Positions 1 through 8,558 are shown, numbered from the stretch's first letter. The stretch: DNA of 64,000 nt from ChocPot-Mid sp043804925 (GCA_043804925.1 JAZDIP010000069.1:1-64000); one strand, 5' to 3'. Notes: a model not told the origin generated them from the sequence alone. A program made the numbers and translations.

Positions 1-25
1 AATATTTTAAAAAACATTGAAATTT

Positions 26-202
26 CTAATTAAAAATTTGATTTTTGTCATTTTCCGATTGACTAATGTTTAACTTTTCCCTAATTATCACCCTGCAAAG
101 ACTCGCAAGAGCTATTCCTTTCGAATGTGCAAAGTCTTTAAGGCTTTGCATTTCAAATTTGTCTAAGCTTAATAATATCTTAAACTTACGCTTTTCTTTC
201 AT
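26..202 (-). CDS. Small ribbon-helix-helix (CopG/Arc-like) DNA-binding protein
   Basis: A 58-codon reading frame that starts with ATG after a clear ribosome binding site (AAAGGAG about 7 nt upstream). The protein has the ribbon-helix-helix layout: a basic N-terminal strand (KFKILLSLDKFE), a first helix (MQSLKDFAHSKG), then a turn and second helix (ALASLCRVIIREKLN), followed by a short polar tail. Such proteins are dimeric repressors, antitoxins or plasmid/phage regulators. It is divergent from the HTH gene at 389 and shares with it a spacer containing repeated sites, so one of the two may control both. No toxin partner is seen inside the window; a partner could lie to the left. Family assignment is from pattern only. 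Confidence 0.7.
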   Translation of the reverse strand: MKEKRKFKILLSLDKFEMQSLKDFAHSKGIALASLCRVIIREKLNISQSENDKNQIFN

Positions 203-225
203 TTCAGTCTCCTTTTAAAAAAGAA

Positions 226-368
226 TTTATTATTTTGAATTATTTATAATTATCTGCAATATACGGAATATTATTTTAAAAACAAAAAAATAATTTATTA
301 TATTGGATATATTAAAGAATTATTTATTATTTGGAATATTACAAAATGTTTATTATTTTTGTATTGTT
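226..368. promoter_or_regulatory. Cluster of operator-like direct repeats in a divergent promoter region
   Basis: Four direct copies of a site close to TTTATTATnTTGnATATT lie at 226-245, 294-313, 323-340 and 349-368, and a related GGAATATTAT occurs near 265. They fill the spacer between the divergent RHH gene and the HTH gene. Repeated half-sites of this kind in front of a regulator gene usually bind that regulator. Which protein binds is unknown; the region is very AT-rich, so part of the similarity could be compositional. Confidence 0.45.
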
Positions 369-388
369 ATAAAAATACTGGAGGAAAA

Positions 389-1156
389 ATGGAAGATTTG
401 AATATTGTTACAAATGAATTAAATGTAGATAATGATTACCTTAGCCAAGTAAGTGATAGGTTAAAGTCATTTGTAAAAATTTGCTATAAGAACAATTTTG
501 CAAGGTTTTCAAAAGTTTCTGGGATTAAGGAATCAACGTTATCAAGATTAAAAAGCGGAGAGGACACTTCGATTTCTATGCTGTCAAAAGTTGAGAATGC
601 CGGTTTATCTTTGCCTTGGTTAGTAAATTTAAATAATGATATTAAAGATATGTTTGCTAATAATGTAATTGGAAATGCACTTAAAGAACTTATAAATAAA
701 GTAATCTCCATTGAAAATTTTACTATATATGATAAAAAAATTGGGCAAAGAGCTAAATTTTGGATAAATAGAAATTTTGGAAATGTAGAAAACTTAATTG
801 ACACAGCAGATTTTTGGAACTATGATAAAAGTAGCTTGAGGAACATTATTAACAAATATGAACTTCCTGATACTCGATTTGTTAATTTTATGAAATTTGT
901 TGGATGCCCTGAAGACTTTTTACTTGATGAAACAGTGTTTAAATCTTCTGAGAGATGGGGAAATCCAATTCCAAAACAAAAAAATAAAATTGCAGTTTTA
1001 AACCAAACAGATTCATATGATGGTCATAACGAAGATGAAATACCAAATGATGAACTTGAGCTAAAACCAAAAAGTCCAAAGGAAACTTTTGACGAATTAT
1101 TAAATCTTGCAGATAAAATGAAATCGCAATTAAATGCTTTGAGGGATGAGTTTTAA
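389..1156 (+). CDS. HTH (XRE/Cro-like) transcriptional regulator of the integrated element
   Basis: 255 aa from the ATG at 389, chosen because GGAGGA sits directly before it; the open frame extends upstream to 359 without a ribosome binding site. Residues about 22-75 look like a Cro/C1-type helix-turn-helix (AGIKESTLSRLKSG-like segment: SGIKESTLSRLKSGEDTS). Residues about 125-190 (start RAKFWINRNFG) appear to repeat the same fold in degenerate form, so the protein may hold two HTH units. The C-terminal 60 residues are acidic, lysine-rich and probably flexible. It precedes the recombinase by 42 nt and probably forms an operon with it. The likely role is control of integration/excision or of the RHH gene; no close family is recognised. 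Confidence 0.65.
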   Translation: MEDLNIVTNELNVDNDYLSQVSDRLKSFVKICYKNNFARFSKVSGIKESTLSRLKSGEDTSISMLSKVENAGLSLPWLVNLNNDIKDMFANNVIGNALKELINKVISIENFTIYDKKIGQRAKFWINRNFGNVENLIDTADFWNYDKSSLRNIINKYELPDTRFVNFMKFVGCPEDFLLDETVFKSSERWGNPIPKQKNKIAVLNQTDSYDGHNEDEIPNDELELKPKSPKETFDELLNLADKMKSQLNALRDEF

Positions 1157-1198
1157 AAATTGAGAAATTAATATCAAAAAGTAATAAATGGTGAAAAT

Positions 1199-2275
1199 AT
1201 GAAATGGAGTGCTCCGGGTTGTAAGGGAACTTTTTATTGTCGAGGGAAGAATAGGATTATTTACTATTACCATGAAAGACTAAGAACATCTTTAAAATTG
1301 TTATACAGCAAAAAGAATAAAGAAATAGCAGCAGATATCATAAGACAAAGAGAGCTTTCAGGTATTGTTTCATTGGACCCAGATAAGCCGAGAAATTTGG
1401 AAGAAGCCTGGAAATTATTTAAAACCAATTTTAAAGATAGGAAAGCATTTAACACAATCAATAACACCAAACTTGCATTGAATAAATTAATAGGTGAAAA
1501 TATCGAACTTCAAAACATTAACAAAATTTCCAATGCAATTGAAAAAAATATAGTTAAAACTCAAATTTTACCGAGATCTGTTAACAGTTATCTTGCAAGC
1601 TTGAAAGCTTTTTTCAATTGGTTAAAAGAGAAAAAATATATAACTGATAATCCTATCAGAAAAAGTTTTCAAATTAAAATTCCGGATAAAAAAATTGAAA
1701 CATATACCGATTCCGAGCTTGCTGCAATTTTTGAATATTGGAAAGCTAAAAACTTTGAATTTTATTTATTCATTAGATTTTTATATGAAAGTGCATTTCG
1801 CTTGAAAGAGGCATACAATTTAAAATGGAAACAAATTTTAACTGGTAATAAATTTAATAACGTCATCTTTATACCAAAATCAAAATACGGTGACAGGAAG
1901 GAAACTTTTCCCATGTCAGATGAAATAAAGAATATTTTCAAAGAAGTGCTATCATATAAAAACAGTCATGACAAAGAGCAAAAGGTTTTTACTTTAACCC
2001 ATAAACGAAATGTTAGTAAATCCTTTGATCAAACAATGAAGGATTTAGGTATCCCTAAGCATTTACAATATGAGAATGGTAATGGAAGGGCTTTGCACAC
2101 AATAAGGAAGACAAGAATTACTCATTGGGTGGAAAGACAATTATTATCTGAAGTCGTAGTTGAAAAGTTGAGCAGGGATAATTATTCTACTGTCAGAAAA
2201 TACTATGCTAATCTCGAAAATCTTGATTTAATGAAGTATATGAAATCCTTCAGCGAATTATCTGAAGGCAGTTAA
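1199..2275 (+). CDS. Tyrosine recombinase / integrase
   Basis: 358 aa. The N-terminal 60 residues resemble an arm-type DNA-binding region, residues about 75-165 a core-binding SAM-like domain, and about 170-345 the catalytic domain. Catalytic features visible: first Arg in ESAFRLKEAYNL, a beta-hairpin Lys in PKSKYGDRKETF, HTIRKTR for the HxxR box, and the nucleophile Tyr in the RKYYANL segment. The usual second His of the GH motif is replaced in LSRDNYS, which is a deviation. Start ATG follows GTGAAAAT with a weak ribosome site. It lies 230 nt from the tRNA-Asn remnant and most likely recombines element and tRNA-Asn gene. Confidence 0.9.
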   Translation: MKWSAPGCKGTFYCRGKNRIIYYYHERLRTSLKLLYSKKNKEIAADIIRQRELSGIVSLDPDKPRNLEEAWKLFKTNFKDRKAFNTINNTKLALNKLIGENIELQNINKISNAIEKNIVKTQILPRSVNSYLASLKAFFNWLKEKKYITDNPIRKSFQIKIPDKKIETYTDSELAAIFEYWKAKNFEFYLFIRFLYESAFRLKEAYNLKWKQILTGNKFNNVIFIPKSKYGDRKETFPMSDEIKNIFKEVLSYKNSHDKEQKVFTLTHKRNVSKSFDQTMKDLGIPKHLQYENGNGRALHTIRKTRITHWVERQLLSEVVVEKLSRDNYSTVRKYYANLENLDLMKYMKSFSELSEGS

Positions 2276-2507
2276 GAATTTCTTTTTTATTCAGATATAA
2301 AGTTATAGTTTTTGTCAGGGATTTTAGATGTTAATTTCATCACTTATTTTAAATTATTTTCAATAATAAACTGTGCTAAATTTGTACACAAGCAAAACCG
2401 GAAGAGGCTAATATTGGCTAATTATAACTAATAAGTAAATTGCATTACATTTTGATATATATTGATTTTACAGCATTTACATTAAATATTATTTTGTAAA
2501 ACAATTT
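2276..2507. other. Non-coding attachment-side region
   Basis: Between recombinase and tRNA fragment there is no gene. The stretch contains GGCTAAT at 2406-2412 and 2416-2422 and a related AACTAAT at 2427-2433, spaced by about one helical turn. These could be arm or accessory-protein sites for the recombinase, but this is a guess from position and spacing. Confidence 0.35.
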
Positions 2508-2550
2508 ACTGTTAATCAGAGGGTCGGGGGTTCAAGTCCCTCCTCAGGAG
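2508..2550 (+). other. tRNA-Asn(GTT) 3' fragment, integration-site remnant (att)
   Basis: The sequence begins at the anticodon loop (CTGTTAA, anticodon GTT), continues through the 3' anticodon stem, variable loop, a T-arm with TTCAAGT loop, and the acceptor 3' strand CTCAGGA plus G. No 5' half (D-arm, acceptor 5' strand) precedes it. A fragment starting at the anticodon loop is what tyrosine recombinases that target tRNA genes leave behind. Identity as tRNA-Asn is read from the anticodon and T-arm. CCA is not encoded. Confidence 0.8.
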
Positions 2551-2562
2551 CAAAAAAGAAGC

Positions 2563-2592
2563 AAGAGGTTCAAATTTTTGAACCTCTTTTTG
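2563..2592 (+). terminator. Rho-independent terminator of the original tRNA-Asn gene
   Basis: A near-perfect 12-bp inverted repeat (2563-2574 with 2577-2588) followed by a T-run, 12 nt after the tRNA fragment. It probably terminated the tRNA-Asn transcript before integration. Confidence 0.7.
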
Positions 2593-2639
2593 TTTCTGAT
2601 TCCCTCAAAGAACAATTTTTCTTTACTCCCGGCGGTTTT

Positions 2640-3269
2640 ATGAAAAAATTTCTTAAATTTAACATTCAAAATGAGTTCAATGATGTAAATTGTGTTGGAG
2701 AAAACCCTGTGATAACTCTCGATGCGGAAAAATGGGATTGGCGATACCGCTACAGCCCCTTAGGGACAAGGGAGCAAAAGCGGCTTTACTACTCGCCTCA
2801 TGGTGACAGTTGCGGGTATTTGCATCCATGGACATACTATTTGCTTGGTGCCGGAGGCGAACAGCTTGCCGTTTATCATGGAGTACAAACCGCAGATGCA
2901 AGTCCAACGGACAGTGGTCGCAGAGTGCTTATGTATCCTTCGCAATACCTGACAAACGGTGGTGAACTTTCATACAACCTGAACGGAATGAACGGAACGA
3001 CAAAAGACTTCCAGATTACTGACCATTTGGGTAATGTGAGGACTGTGTTGAGTTTTAATATATCAGACAGCACAATAGCCATGAATAGTTATGATTATAA
3101 GCCATTTGGGGATACATTGAATACGACATCAGGTAAAGAGTTGAGATTAGGTTTCATAGGGAGAGAAAGAGATTACGAAAACAACTATTTGAAGAGTGTC
3201 GGTTTACCCACAAGGAGATATAAATGGGTTTGTCCGTTTACAAGAACTTTTACATATAAATTTTGGTAG
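2640..3269 (+). pseudogene. Truncated RHS/YD-repeat core fragment
   Basis: 209 codons. Residues about 35-185 resemble the RHS-repeat-associated core: WRYRYSPLGTREQKR, LLGAGGEQLAVYHG, ITDHLGNVRTVLSFN and SYDYKPFGDTL followed by GFIGRERDYENNYL. A full RHS protein is 1,000 or more residues with a signal peptide and many YD repeats; here the frame starts abruptly after the tRNA terminator and diverges from the core after ENNYL into 23 unrelated residues. The first 30 residues also look unrelated. The central part is visibly richer in G+C than its neighbours. I read it as the broken 3' end of an RHS gene. The exported proteins downstream may be its former immunity or cargo genes, which is inference. 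Confidence 0.65.
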
Positions 3270-3277
3270 GAGGAAAA

Positions 3278-3733
3278 ATGAAAAAATTAATTATTTTTAT
3301 TAGCTTTTTGATTTTTACAATTATTGCTTGCAAAGAAATTGACAGAGAAAAATATGAGCTAATAAAAGCTATTGTAGAAAATCCAATAGAATACGAAAGT
3401 ATTGTAAAAAACAGTAAGTTTTTTAAAAAAGATATAGAAGCTTCATTATTCGGAAGTAAGAGAAAGCAAATGAAATATGTAATTGATTGTTTTGAAAAGT
3501 ATTTTCATGAGAAACAATTTAATATTTATGACATAGAAGAGAATGCAGTTGGAAGTTATATTCAAGATGTTTCAGGAACATATACACTGACCGATGATGT
3601 AACATATTTTCAACTTGTTATTATTACAAATGGAAAAGGAGAATACATGCATTTTAGATTTAGACTTTCTAATGATAGTTTATGGACTTTGGTATGGGTT
3701 GATCGTGGTAAAGGAAATAATCCACAATTATAA
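3278..3733 (+). CDS. Small putative lipoprotein in RHS remnant locus
   Basis: 151 aa from the ATG at 3278, chosen for the AGGAGGA immediately upstream; the TTG at 3263 is an unlikely start. The N-terminus is a lipoprotein signal (KKLIIFISFLIFTIIAC) with Cys after IIA. The mature part is polar with a Leu/Ile-Lys-rich first segment (YELIKAIVENPIEY) and a beta-rich C-terminal half. No family is recognised. It follows the RHS fragment directly, the position of an immunity gene in RHS cassettes, and its start resembles the next protein's (both have an I-K-x-I segment after the signal), suggesting related domains. Confidence 0.7.
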   Translation: MKKLIIFISFLIFTIIACKEIDREKYELIKAIVENPIEYESIVKNSKFFKKDIEASLFGSKRKQMKYVIDCFEKYFHEKQFNIYDIEENAVGSYIQDVSGTYTLTDDVTYFQLVIITNGKGEYMHFRFRLSNDSLWTLVWVDRGKGNNPQL

Positions 3734-3773
3734 AATTAAGATGTAACTTCTGTATTTACGAATGGGAATCATC

Positions 3774-4457
3774 ATGAAAAAAATATTTTTAATTATATTA
3801 TTATTTTGTTTAATATCTTCCTTTAAGATGATTTCAGACAAAAGAATTGATACAATAAAAAAAATAATGATGGCTCCGGATTCATTAGAAAATTATTTAC
3901 ATTTTGATTGTGTTGTAGATCGCCGAGCTAAATCAATAATGGATTATAAAATTGGGATATTGAAAAATAATATTTCTGTTGATTATGAAATTTATAGTGA
4001 CGAGAACTTTTTTTTAGAATTGCCGGAAATTTACCATGGAAGTGTAATAACTGTTGTAAACAAAAATAAAACCTCGGCTCAAGCATTTATTTTTAATTAT
4101 AAAGATAGTCTTATTTGGATTAGAGACCAACTCACACATAATCCTGAAGAATTAGCAATAACTTATATAATTCTTGATAATATTATTAAGGAACCGGATT
4201 CTTTATTGTTTTACCAAAAATATTTTTATGAAGGGCATAAAGAATCAACTTTAGAAATAATTCAAATTCTAAAAGTAGAATTTCAGGATGGTTATGAGAT
4301 TATTGAAAATGGATGGTACAGAAATTCGGATTTGGATGTGCAAGCTTGGAATATGATAGAAATAAGAAGTAAAAAATCAGGGAGAGAATTATTAGTGGAT
4401 TTCAGAAAAGAAAATGACAAGTGGTATATATTTGATTTTAGTGAAAGGGATTATTAA
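3774..4457 (+). CDS. Exported protein of unknown function in RHS remnant locus
   Basis: 227 aa if started at ATG 3774; an alternative ATG is 12 nt upstream at 3762. An N-terminal hydrophobic segment (IFLIILLFCLISS) is a probable signal peptide without a good lipobox. The rest is rich in Ile, Asn, Lys and Asp with alternating hydrophobic strands. No known family. It is co-oriented with the lipoprotein gene before it (41 nt gap) and is followed by a second RHS core fragment, so the two exported genes sit between two RHS pieces. Confidence 0.65.
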   Translation: MKKIFLIILLFCLISSFKMISDKRIDTIKKIMMAPDSLENYLHFDCVVDRRAKSIMDYKIGILKNNISVDYEIYSDENFFLELPEIYHGSVITVVNKNKTSAQAFIFNYKDSLIWIRDQLTHNPEELAITYIILDNIIKEPDSLLFYQKYFYEGHKESTLEIIQILKVEFQDGYEIIENGWYRNSDLDVQAWNMIEIRSKKSGRELLVDFRKENDKWYIFDFSERDY

Positions 4458-4478
4458 AGAAAAATTTTTTAAAAAACC

Positions 4479-4636
4479 ATGAGTAGTTACGATTATAAAC
4501 CGTTTGGCGATACGCTTTGGACTTCTGCAGGTAGCGAAAACCGGCTGGATTATATCGGCAGAGACCAGCATTGAGAAATGTTCGCACATATGAGGAAAGA
4601 GAAATAAAATCTGAATATTGTGATTATTATTAAATC
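4479..4636 (+). pseudogene. Second RHS core fragment with frameshift
   Basis: From 4479 the frame reads SSYDYKPFGDTLWTSAG, then YIGRDQH and stop (4572-4574). This is the same core segment as in the fragment at 2640-3269. If one base is added near 4571, reading continues as HLRNVRTYEERE, which resembles the HLGNVRT core segment, up to a stop at about 4634. It therefore looks like two core pieces joined and then frameshifted. It has no function as a gene; it marks recombination between RHS repeats. Confidence 0.6.
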
Positions 4637-5464
4637 TCACCCTGCATGAAATCTTATTGATTCGAAAATTGAGTAAGGTACAACTATTTTTCCGAAATTG
4701 TCCTCATCATATTCTTTGTTACCGTGAAAGTCGGAGCCACCAGTCTCGAGCAGCCAGTACTGACTTGCTACGGCATGATAAAAATTCTTAAGTGAATCAT
4801 CATGCATCGGATGGAAAACTTCTATACCATCGAGACCGGATTGAATCATTTCGTAAAGTGCTTCCTGGGACAAAAAGGGTCCGGGATGGGCTAAGCTGGC
4901 AACTCCTCCGGCCTGATTGATTAACTTAATTGCATCATGAACGGCAAATGGTCTTTTAGGTACATATGCAGGTTTCCAATCTCCCAAATATTTTTGGAAA
5001 GCTTCTTTTACGGATTTGACATGCCCTGCTTCGTACATTGCAGTAGCAATGTGCGGCCTGATAATTGGTGCTTTTCCAGCTATTTCAAGAACTTGTGTTA
5101 ATTTAACAGGTTTACGAAGTTTTTCGAGCTTTGCCAAAATACTGACAGCACGTGAGTAACGATATTGACGAAATTCCGACAGGTGCTTTTTTAATGCAGG
5201 ATTATCAATATCAAGTTGATAACCCAAAATATGATATTCAACAGATTCTTCAAAACAGGAAAACTCGACACCCGTTAAATAATCAATATCATATTTTTTA
5301 CTTAACTCAAAACATTCACTACAACCGTCTGTAGTATCATGGTCGGTAATACTTATGGCAGATAAACCGGCAGACTTTGCCTTTTCAAAAAGCTCTCCGG
5401 GAGTTAATATTCCATCGGAATAAACAGTATGGGTATGTAAATCCGCTACTCTTGGTCTAACCAT
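4637..5464 (-). CDS. PHP-domain metal-dependent phosphoesterase
   Basis: 275 aa. The N-terminus has the PHP signature DLHTHTVYSDG, then TDHDTTDG and GVEFSC, with later His residues in RPHIATAM and SLAHPGP and a final GSDFHG motif. These supply the three-metal site. The layout matches the YciV/RNase AM and 3',5'-nucleoside bisphosphate phosphatase branch rather than the DNA polymerase PHP domain. Expected activity is hydrolysis of nucleotide or RNA phosphate esters in the cytoplasm; the exact substrate cannot be read here. The start overlaps the last 19 nt of proS in another frame, suggesting translational coupling. Confidence 0.85.
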   Translation of the reverse strand: MVRPRVADLHTHTVYSDGILTPGELFEKAKSAGLSAISITDHDTTDGCSECFELSKKYDIDYLTGVEFSCFEESVEYHILGYQLDIDNPALKKHLSEFRQYRYSRAVSILAKLEKLRKPVKLTQVLEIAGKAPIIRPHIATAMYEAGHVKSVKEAFQKYLGDWKPAYVPKRPFAVHDAIKLINQAGGVASLAHPGPFLSQEALYEMIQSGLDGIEVFHPMHDDSLKNFYHAVASQYWLLETGGSDFHGNKEYDEDNFGKIVVPYSIFESIRFHAG

Positions 5465-7170
5465 CCAAATATTCCCATAAATTCAAGAATATAATTTTCC
5501 AACTCTTTGAGAGGCACTATGTTTCTTTCACCCGTTCTGCGATTTTTTATCTCGACATCGCCTTTTTCAAAATTCTTTTTCCCGACAATGACTTGTAAAG
5601 GTATTCCAATTAAATCGGCATCATTGAATTTGATACCTGCAGATTCATCTCGGTCATCAAATAGGACATCTATACCAATTTGCAGTAAATTGTCATATAT
5701 TTCTTCACAGCCATCTTTCAATTCTTCGGAATTATGAAGGTTTAATCCCAACAAGTGAACATCAAAAGGTGTTATAGGGAATTCCCAAATAATTCCTTTT
5801 TCATCATGATTTTGTTCGATATAGCAGGCAAGAATCCTTTCGACACCGATACCATAGCTACCCATAATGATAGGTTTCTCATTGCCTTCAGAGTCGAGGA
5901 AATTAGCACCCAAAGCTTCTGAGTACTTTGTTCCCAATTTAAATATATGTCCTAATTCAATTGCTTTCACAATTCTCAGATTTTTTGAACAACTTGGACA
6001 TGGTTCTCCTGAATTAACAGTCCTCAAATCATACCATTCATCAATTTTGCAATCCCTGTTGAAATCAATATTTTTATAATGGTAACCATCCTTGTTGGCA
6101 CCGCTAACCAATCCGTTAGCACCTTTCAAAAGATTATCGGCAATTATCCTTATTGGAGTTTTTAGATTAATCGGTCCGATTGAACCATGGTCTGCACCTG
6201 TGTATTTAATCAATTCTTCCGAAACTGCAGGTCTGATATTATTAGTACCAAAAACCGATTCAAGTTTGGATTCATTCAATTCGTCATTGCCACGCATAAA
6301 AATCAGAACCGGCTCATTGTTAACCATATAAACAACGGATTTTGCACAACGTTCTTCAGGTAAACCGAATTGCTCAATCAAATCATCAATTGTTTTGGCG
6401 TTAGGGGTTGGAAATATTTCAACCGGAATATCCTTTTCAATTCTACCAACGGGACTGATGTTTGATGTAGCTATTTCAAGATTCGATGCATATCCACAAT
6501 CACTGCATACCACACACACATCTTCACCTGCATCGGATTCTACCATAAATTCCTGGGATTGTCTGCCTCCCATAGCACCGCTCGATGCTCCTACGACAAA
6601 ATATTTAAGATTACAACTGTCGAATATATTGTGATATGCATCATAGTGTTTTTCATAGCTAATGTCAAGCCCCTCATAAGTAGAATCCATTGAATAGGCA
6701 TCTTTCATAATGAATTGCCTGCCACGTAATACACCCGATTTTGGCCGGGGTTCGTTACGGAATTTTGTTTGAATCTGATACCAAATTTGTGGTAAATCCC
6801 TATATGATTTAACATGCTGCCTTGCATGAAAAGTAATAATCTCTTCATGAGTCGGAGCAAGTACTAATCCTTCACGGTTTTTGATATGGAACATAACATC
6901 GCCCATTGCTTTCACTCTGTCGGTTTGTTCCCAAATTTCAATTGGATTTAAAGCAGGTAATAAAAATTCCTGCCCCCCGATTTCATCCATCTCTTCTCTC
7001 AATATTTCCATAATGTTCTTTAAAACCTTATAACCTAAGGGTAAAAAAGAAAAAATTCCTGCCCCCACCTGCCTGACCAAACCTGCCCTGAGCATTAACT
7101 GGTGTGACGGCATTACAGCATCTGATACTACTTCTTTTATTGTCGGTATAAAATATTCGGACTGTCGCAT
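5446..7170 (-). CDS. proS: Prolyl-tRNA synthetase (bacterial type, with editing domain)
   Basis: 574 aa, the usual length of the bacterial-type class II enzyme. Order: class II catalytic motifs (LLRAGLVRQVGAGIFSFLPLG near the start; motif 2 around TKFRNEPRPKSGVLRGRQFIMKD is split here as FRNEPRPKSG and GREFxMKD-like), the YbaK-like editing insertion at about 235-390, then motif 3 in GIGVERILA and a C-terminal anticodon-binding domain (VLFDDRDESAGIKF). It charges tRNA-Pro with proline and clears mischarged Ala-tRNA. First gene of the proS-PHP pair; no promoter motif could be assigned. Confidence 0.96.
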   Translation of the reverse strand: MRQSEYFIPTIKEVVSDAVMPSHQLMLRAGLVRQVGAGIFSFLPLGYKVLKNIMEILREEMDEIGGQEFLLPALNPIEIWEQTDRVKAMGDVMFHIKNREGLVLAPTHEEIITFHARQHVKSYRDLPQIWYQIQTKFRNEPRPKSGVLRGRQFIMKDAYSMDSTYEGLDISYEKHYDAYHNIFDSCNLKYFVVGASSGAMGGRQSQEFMVESDAGEDVCVVCSDCGYASNLEIATSNISPVGRIEKDIPVEIFPTPNAKTIDDLIEQFGLPEERCAKSVVYMVNNEPVLIFMRGNDELNESKLESVFGTNNIRPAVSEELIKYTGADHGSIGPINLKTPIRIIADNLLKGANGLVSGANKDGYHYKNIDFNRDCKIDEWYDLRTVNSGEPCPSCSKNLRIVKAIELGHIFKLGTKYSEALGANFLDSEGNEKPIIMGSYGIGVERILACYIEQNHDEKGIIWEFPITPFDVHLLGLNLHNSEELKDGCEEIYDNLLQIGIDVLFDDRDESAGIKFNDADLIGIPLQVIVGKKNFEKGDVEIKNRRTGERNIVPLKELENYILEFMGIFGWLDQE

Positions 7171-7246
7171 TTATCTCTCAATAATTAATAATAATTTTAA
7201 TATAAATAACAAAATTACGCATTTTTAAAGTAAAAACATGAAAAGT

Positions 7247-7470
7247 TTTCCGTTTTCCGCTGTCCGTTGTCCGCTTTTCGTTGCCAATTATCTGTTATCA
7301 GTTTTCAATCATATGGAAACAAGCCACCCTGAGCTTGTCGAAGAATGTATTAGTAAAAAATTTATAAAGTTTACTGCTATCAGTATTTAATTGTTATCAA
7401 AACTCCTACCTATCAGTCAAGATATCTAACAGTCCATTATTCAATTTTCGATATTCATTATTCACTAAAT
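7247..7470. repeat. Intergenic low-complexity short-repeat region
   Basis: The 302-nt gap between proS and holA has no gene. It holds short quasi-repeats: a CCGTTTTCCGCTGTCCGTTG-type block (7250-7280), ATTCAATTTTCGATATTCA-type runs near 7440, and a CACCCTGAGCTTGTCGAAG unit at 7325-7343. The last is a dispersed unit I recall from many bacterial genomes. Similar low-complexity blocks recur across the window in other gaps. Confidence 0.55.
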
Positions 7471-7472
7471 TG

Positions 7473-8552
7473 TTATTTCCTGTCCATAATTTTTATCAGC
7501 ATCTTTTGCATTACATAAATGCTGTCGGTTGAAGTGGATTTTAGCATTTTATCTGTTTCAGTAAGGTGCTGAAAAGCATTCTCGATTTCTTCCGGGCTAT
7601 ATACTTTCAAAACAGCTAAATATTCGGGAACAAACATAGGATTAACACCCAAAGAACCTGCGAGTTTGTACCTGTCGGGATATGTTACGGATTCTTCGAT
7701 TAATTTGAACAAAGCAGTGAAATAATTAATTAATACTGTCATAATGAGCATTTCTTTCCTGTCTGTGGAAAGCATATTTTCCAGTATTTTAAGAGCCAAA
7801 GGCAAATCCCTCTTCCCAACGGCTTTTTGTAGTTCGTAAACATTGTAATCCCTGTTTTCACCAATCAGGAAATTAATATCATCAGCATTTATTTCTTTTC
7901 TATCACCAATATATAACAGGATTTTGTCAATTTCACTACTCAAATCCCTTAAATTCGGATTAGTGTAAATCACAAGCATAGATGCTGCTTCAGGGCTTAT
8001 ATTCTTTCCAAAAGATTTTAGTCTTTTCGTTACCCAAGATGGTATTTGATTATCATAAACTTTAGGAAACTCAATCCAATCGTAATTATTCAATAAAATG
8101 CTATAAGGAAAACCTGCTCCGGACAATATTTTTTCAGCTTTTGCTTTATTTGTTTTACTTGCCATAGCAGTAGAAAGGCCATTCAACTTCTTTACATTTC
8201 CTTTTAAAATCAGAACTGTTGTGTCTTGCGGGCTTTTCAAATAAGATGCTATAGGTGAAGACTGCTCTGTCTTTTTTGATACCCGCCCAACGAAAAACTT
8301 ATCAAAATTGTTGACAGCAACGACTCTTCTTTTTGAAATAAACGGAAAAATATTACAGCTTGAAATGATGTCATTAAGAGTATCAACCTCTCCATCCTTA
8401 ATTTCAAATTCGGAATAAGATTTATCTTTTGATAGCAAATATGAAAGCAGCTTTTCATAAGATTCTTCCAATAAAAATTCTTCCTCTCCAAAAAGAAAAA
8501 TAATTTTGGGATACTTTTTTTCAGAAATTATATTTTCAACTGAAGTCATCAT
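7473..8552 (-). CDS. holA: DNA polymerase III delta subunit
   Basis: 359 aa, close to the family length of about 340. The N-terminus has KIIFLFGEEEFLLEESYEKL, the typical HolA start (a P-loop-like fold without ATP-binding function), a central AAA+-like lid, and a C-terminal clamp-loader collar region (VYELQKAVGKRDLPLALKIL). It opens the beta sliding clamp as part of the clamp loader. The stop is followed by a repeat-filled gap; murI lies 6 nt upstream on the same strand, so the two are probably co-transcribed. Confidence 0.88.
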   Translation of the reverse strand: MMTSVENIISEKKYPKIIFLFGEEEFLLEESYEKLLSYLLSKDKSYSEFEIKDGEVDTLNDIISSCNIFPFISKRRVVAVNNFDKFFVGRVSKKTEQSSPIASYLKSPQDTTVLILKGNVKKLNGLSTAMASKTNKAKAEKILSGAGFPYSILLNNYDWIEFPKVYDNQIPSWVTKRLKSFGKNISPEAASMLVIYTNPNLRDLSSEIDKILLYIGDRKEINADDINFLIGENRDYNVYELQKAVGKRDLPLALKILENMLSTDRKEMLIMTVLINYFTALFKLIEESVTYPDRYKLAGSLGVNPMFVPEYLAVLKVYSPEEIENAFQHLTETDKMLKSTSTDSIYVMQKMLIKIMDRK

Positions 8553-8558
8553 AAAATG

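Larger units (their letters stand above)
1..2550. mobile_element. Right end of an integrated element in tRNA-Asn
   Basis: The segment from the window edge to the tRNA-Asn fragment at 2508-2550 carries a ribbon-helix-helix gene, a divergent HTH regulator and a tyrosine recombinase. The recombinase sits next to a tRNA 3' half, which is the usual arrangement of an integrated phage, plasmid or genomic island. The other end, with the restored full tRNA-Asn, would lie to the left of the window and is not visible, so size and cargo are unknown. The element type is inference; the gene order and tRNA fragment are seen directly. Confidence 0.7.

Noticed and set aside
2677..2907. Minus-strand frames inside the RHS fragment
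   Set aside because: Antisense shadows of the clear RHS core coding sequence.
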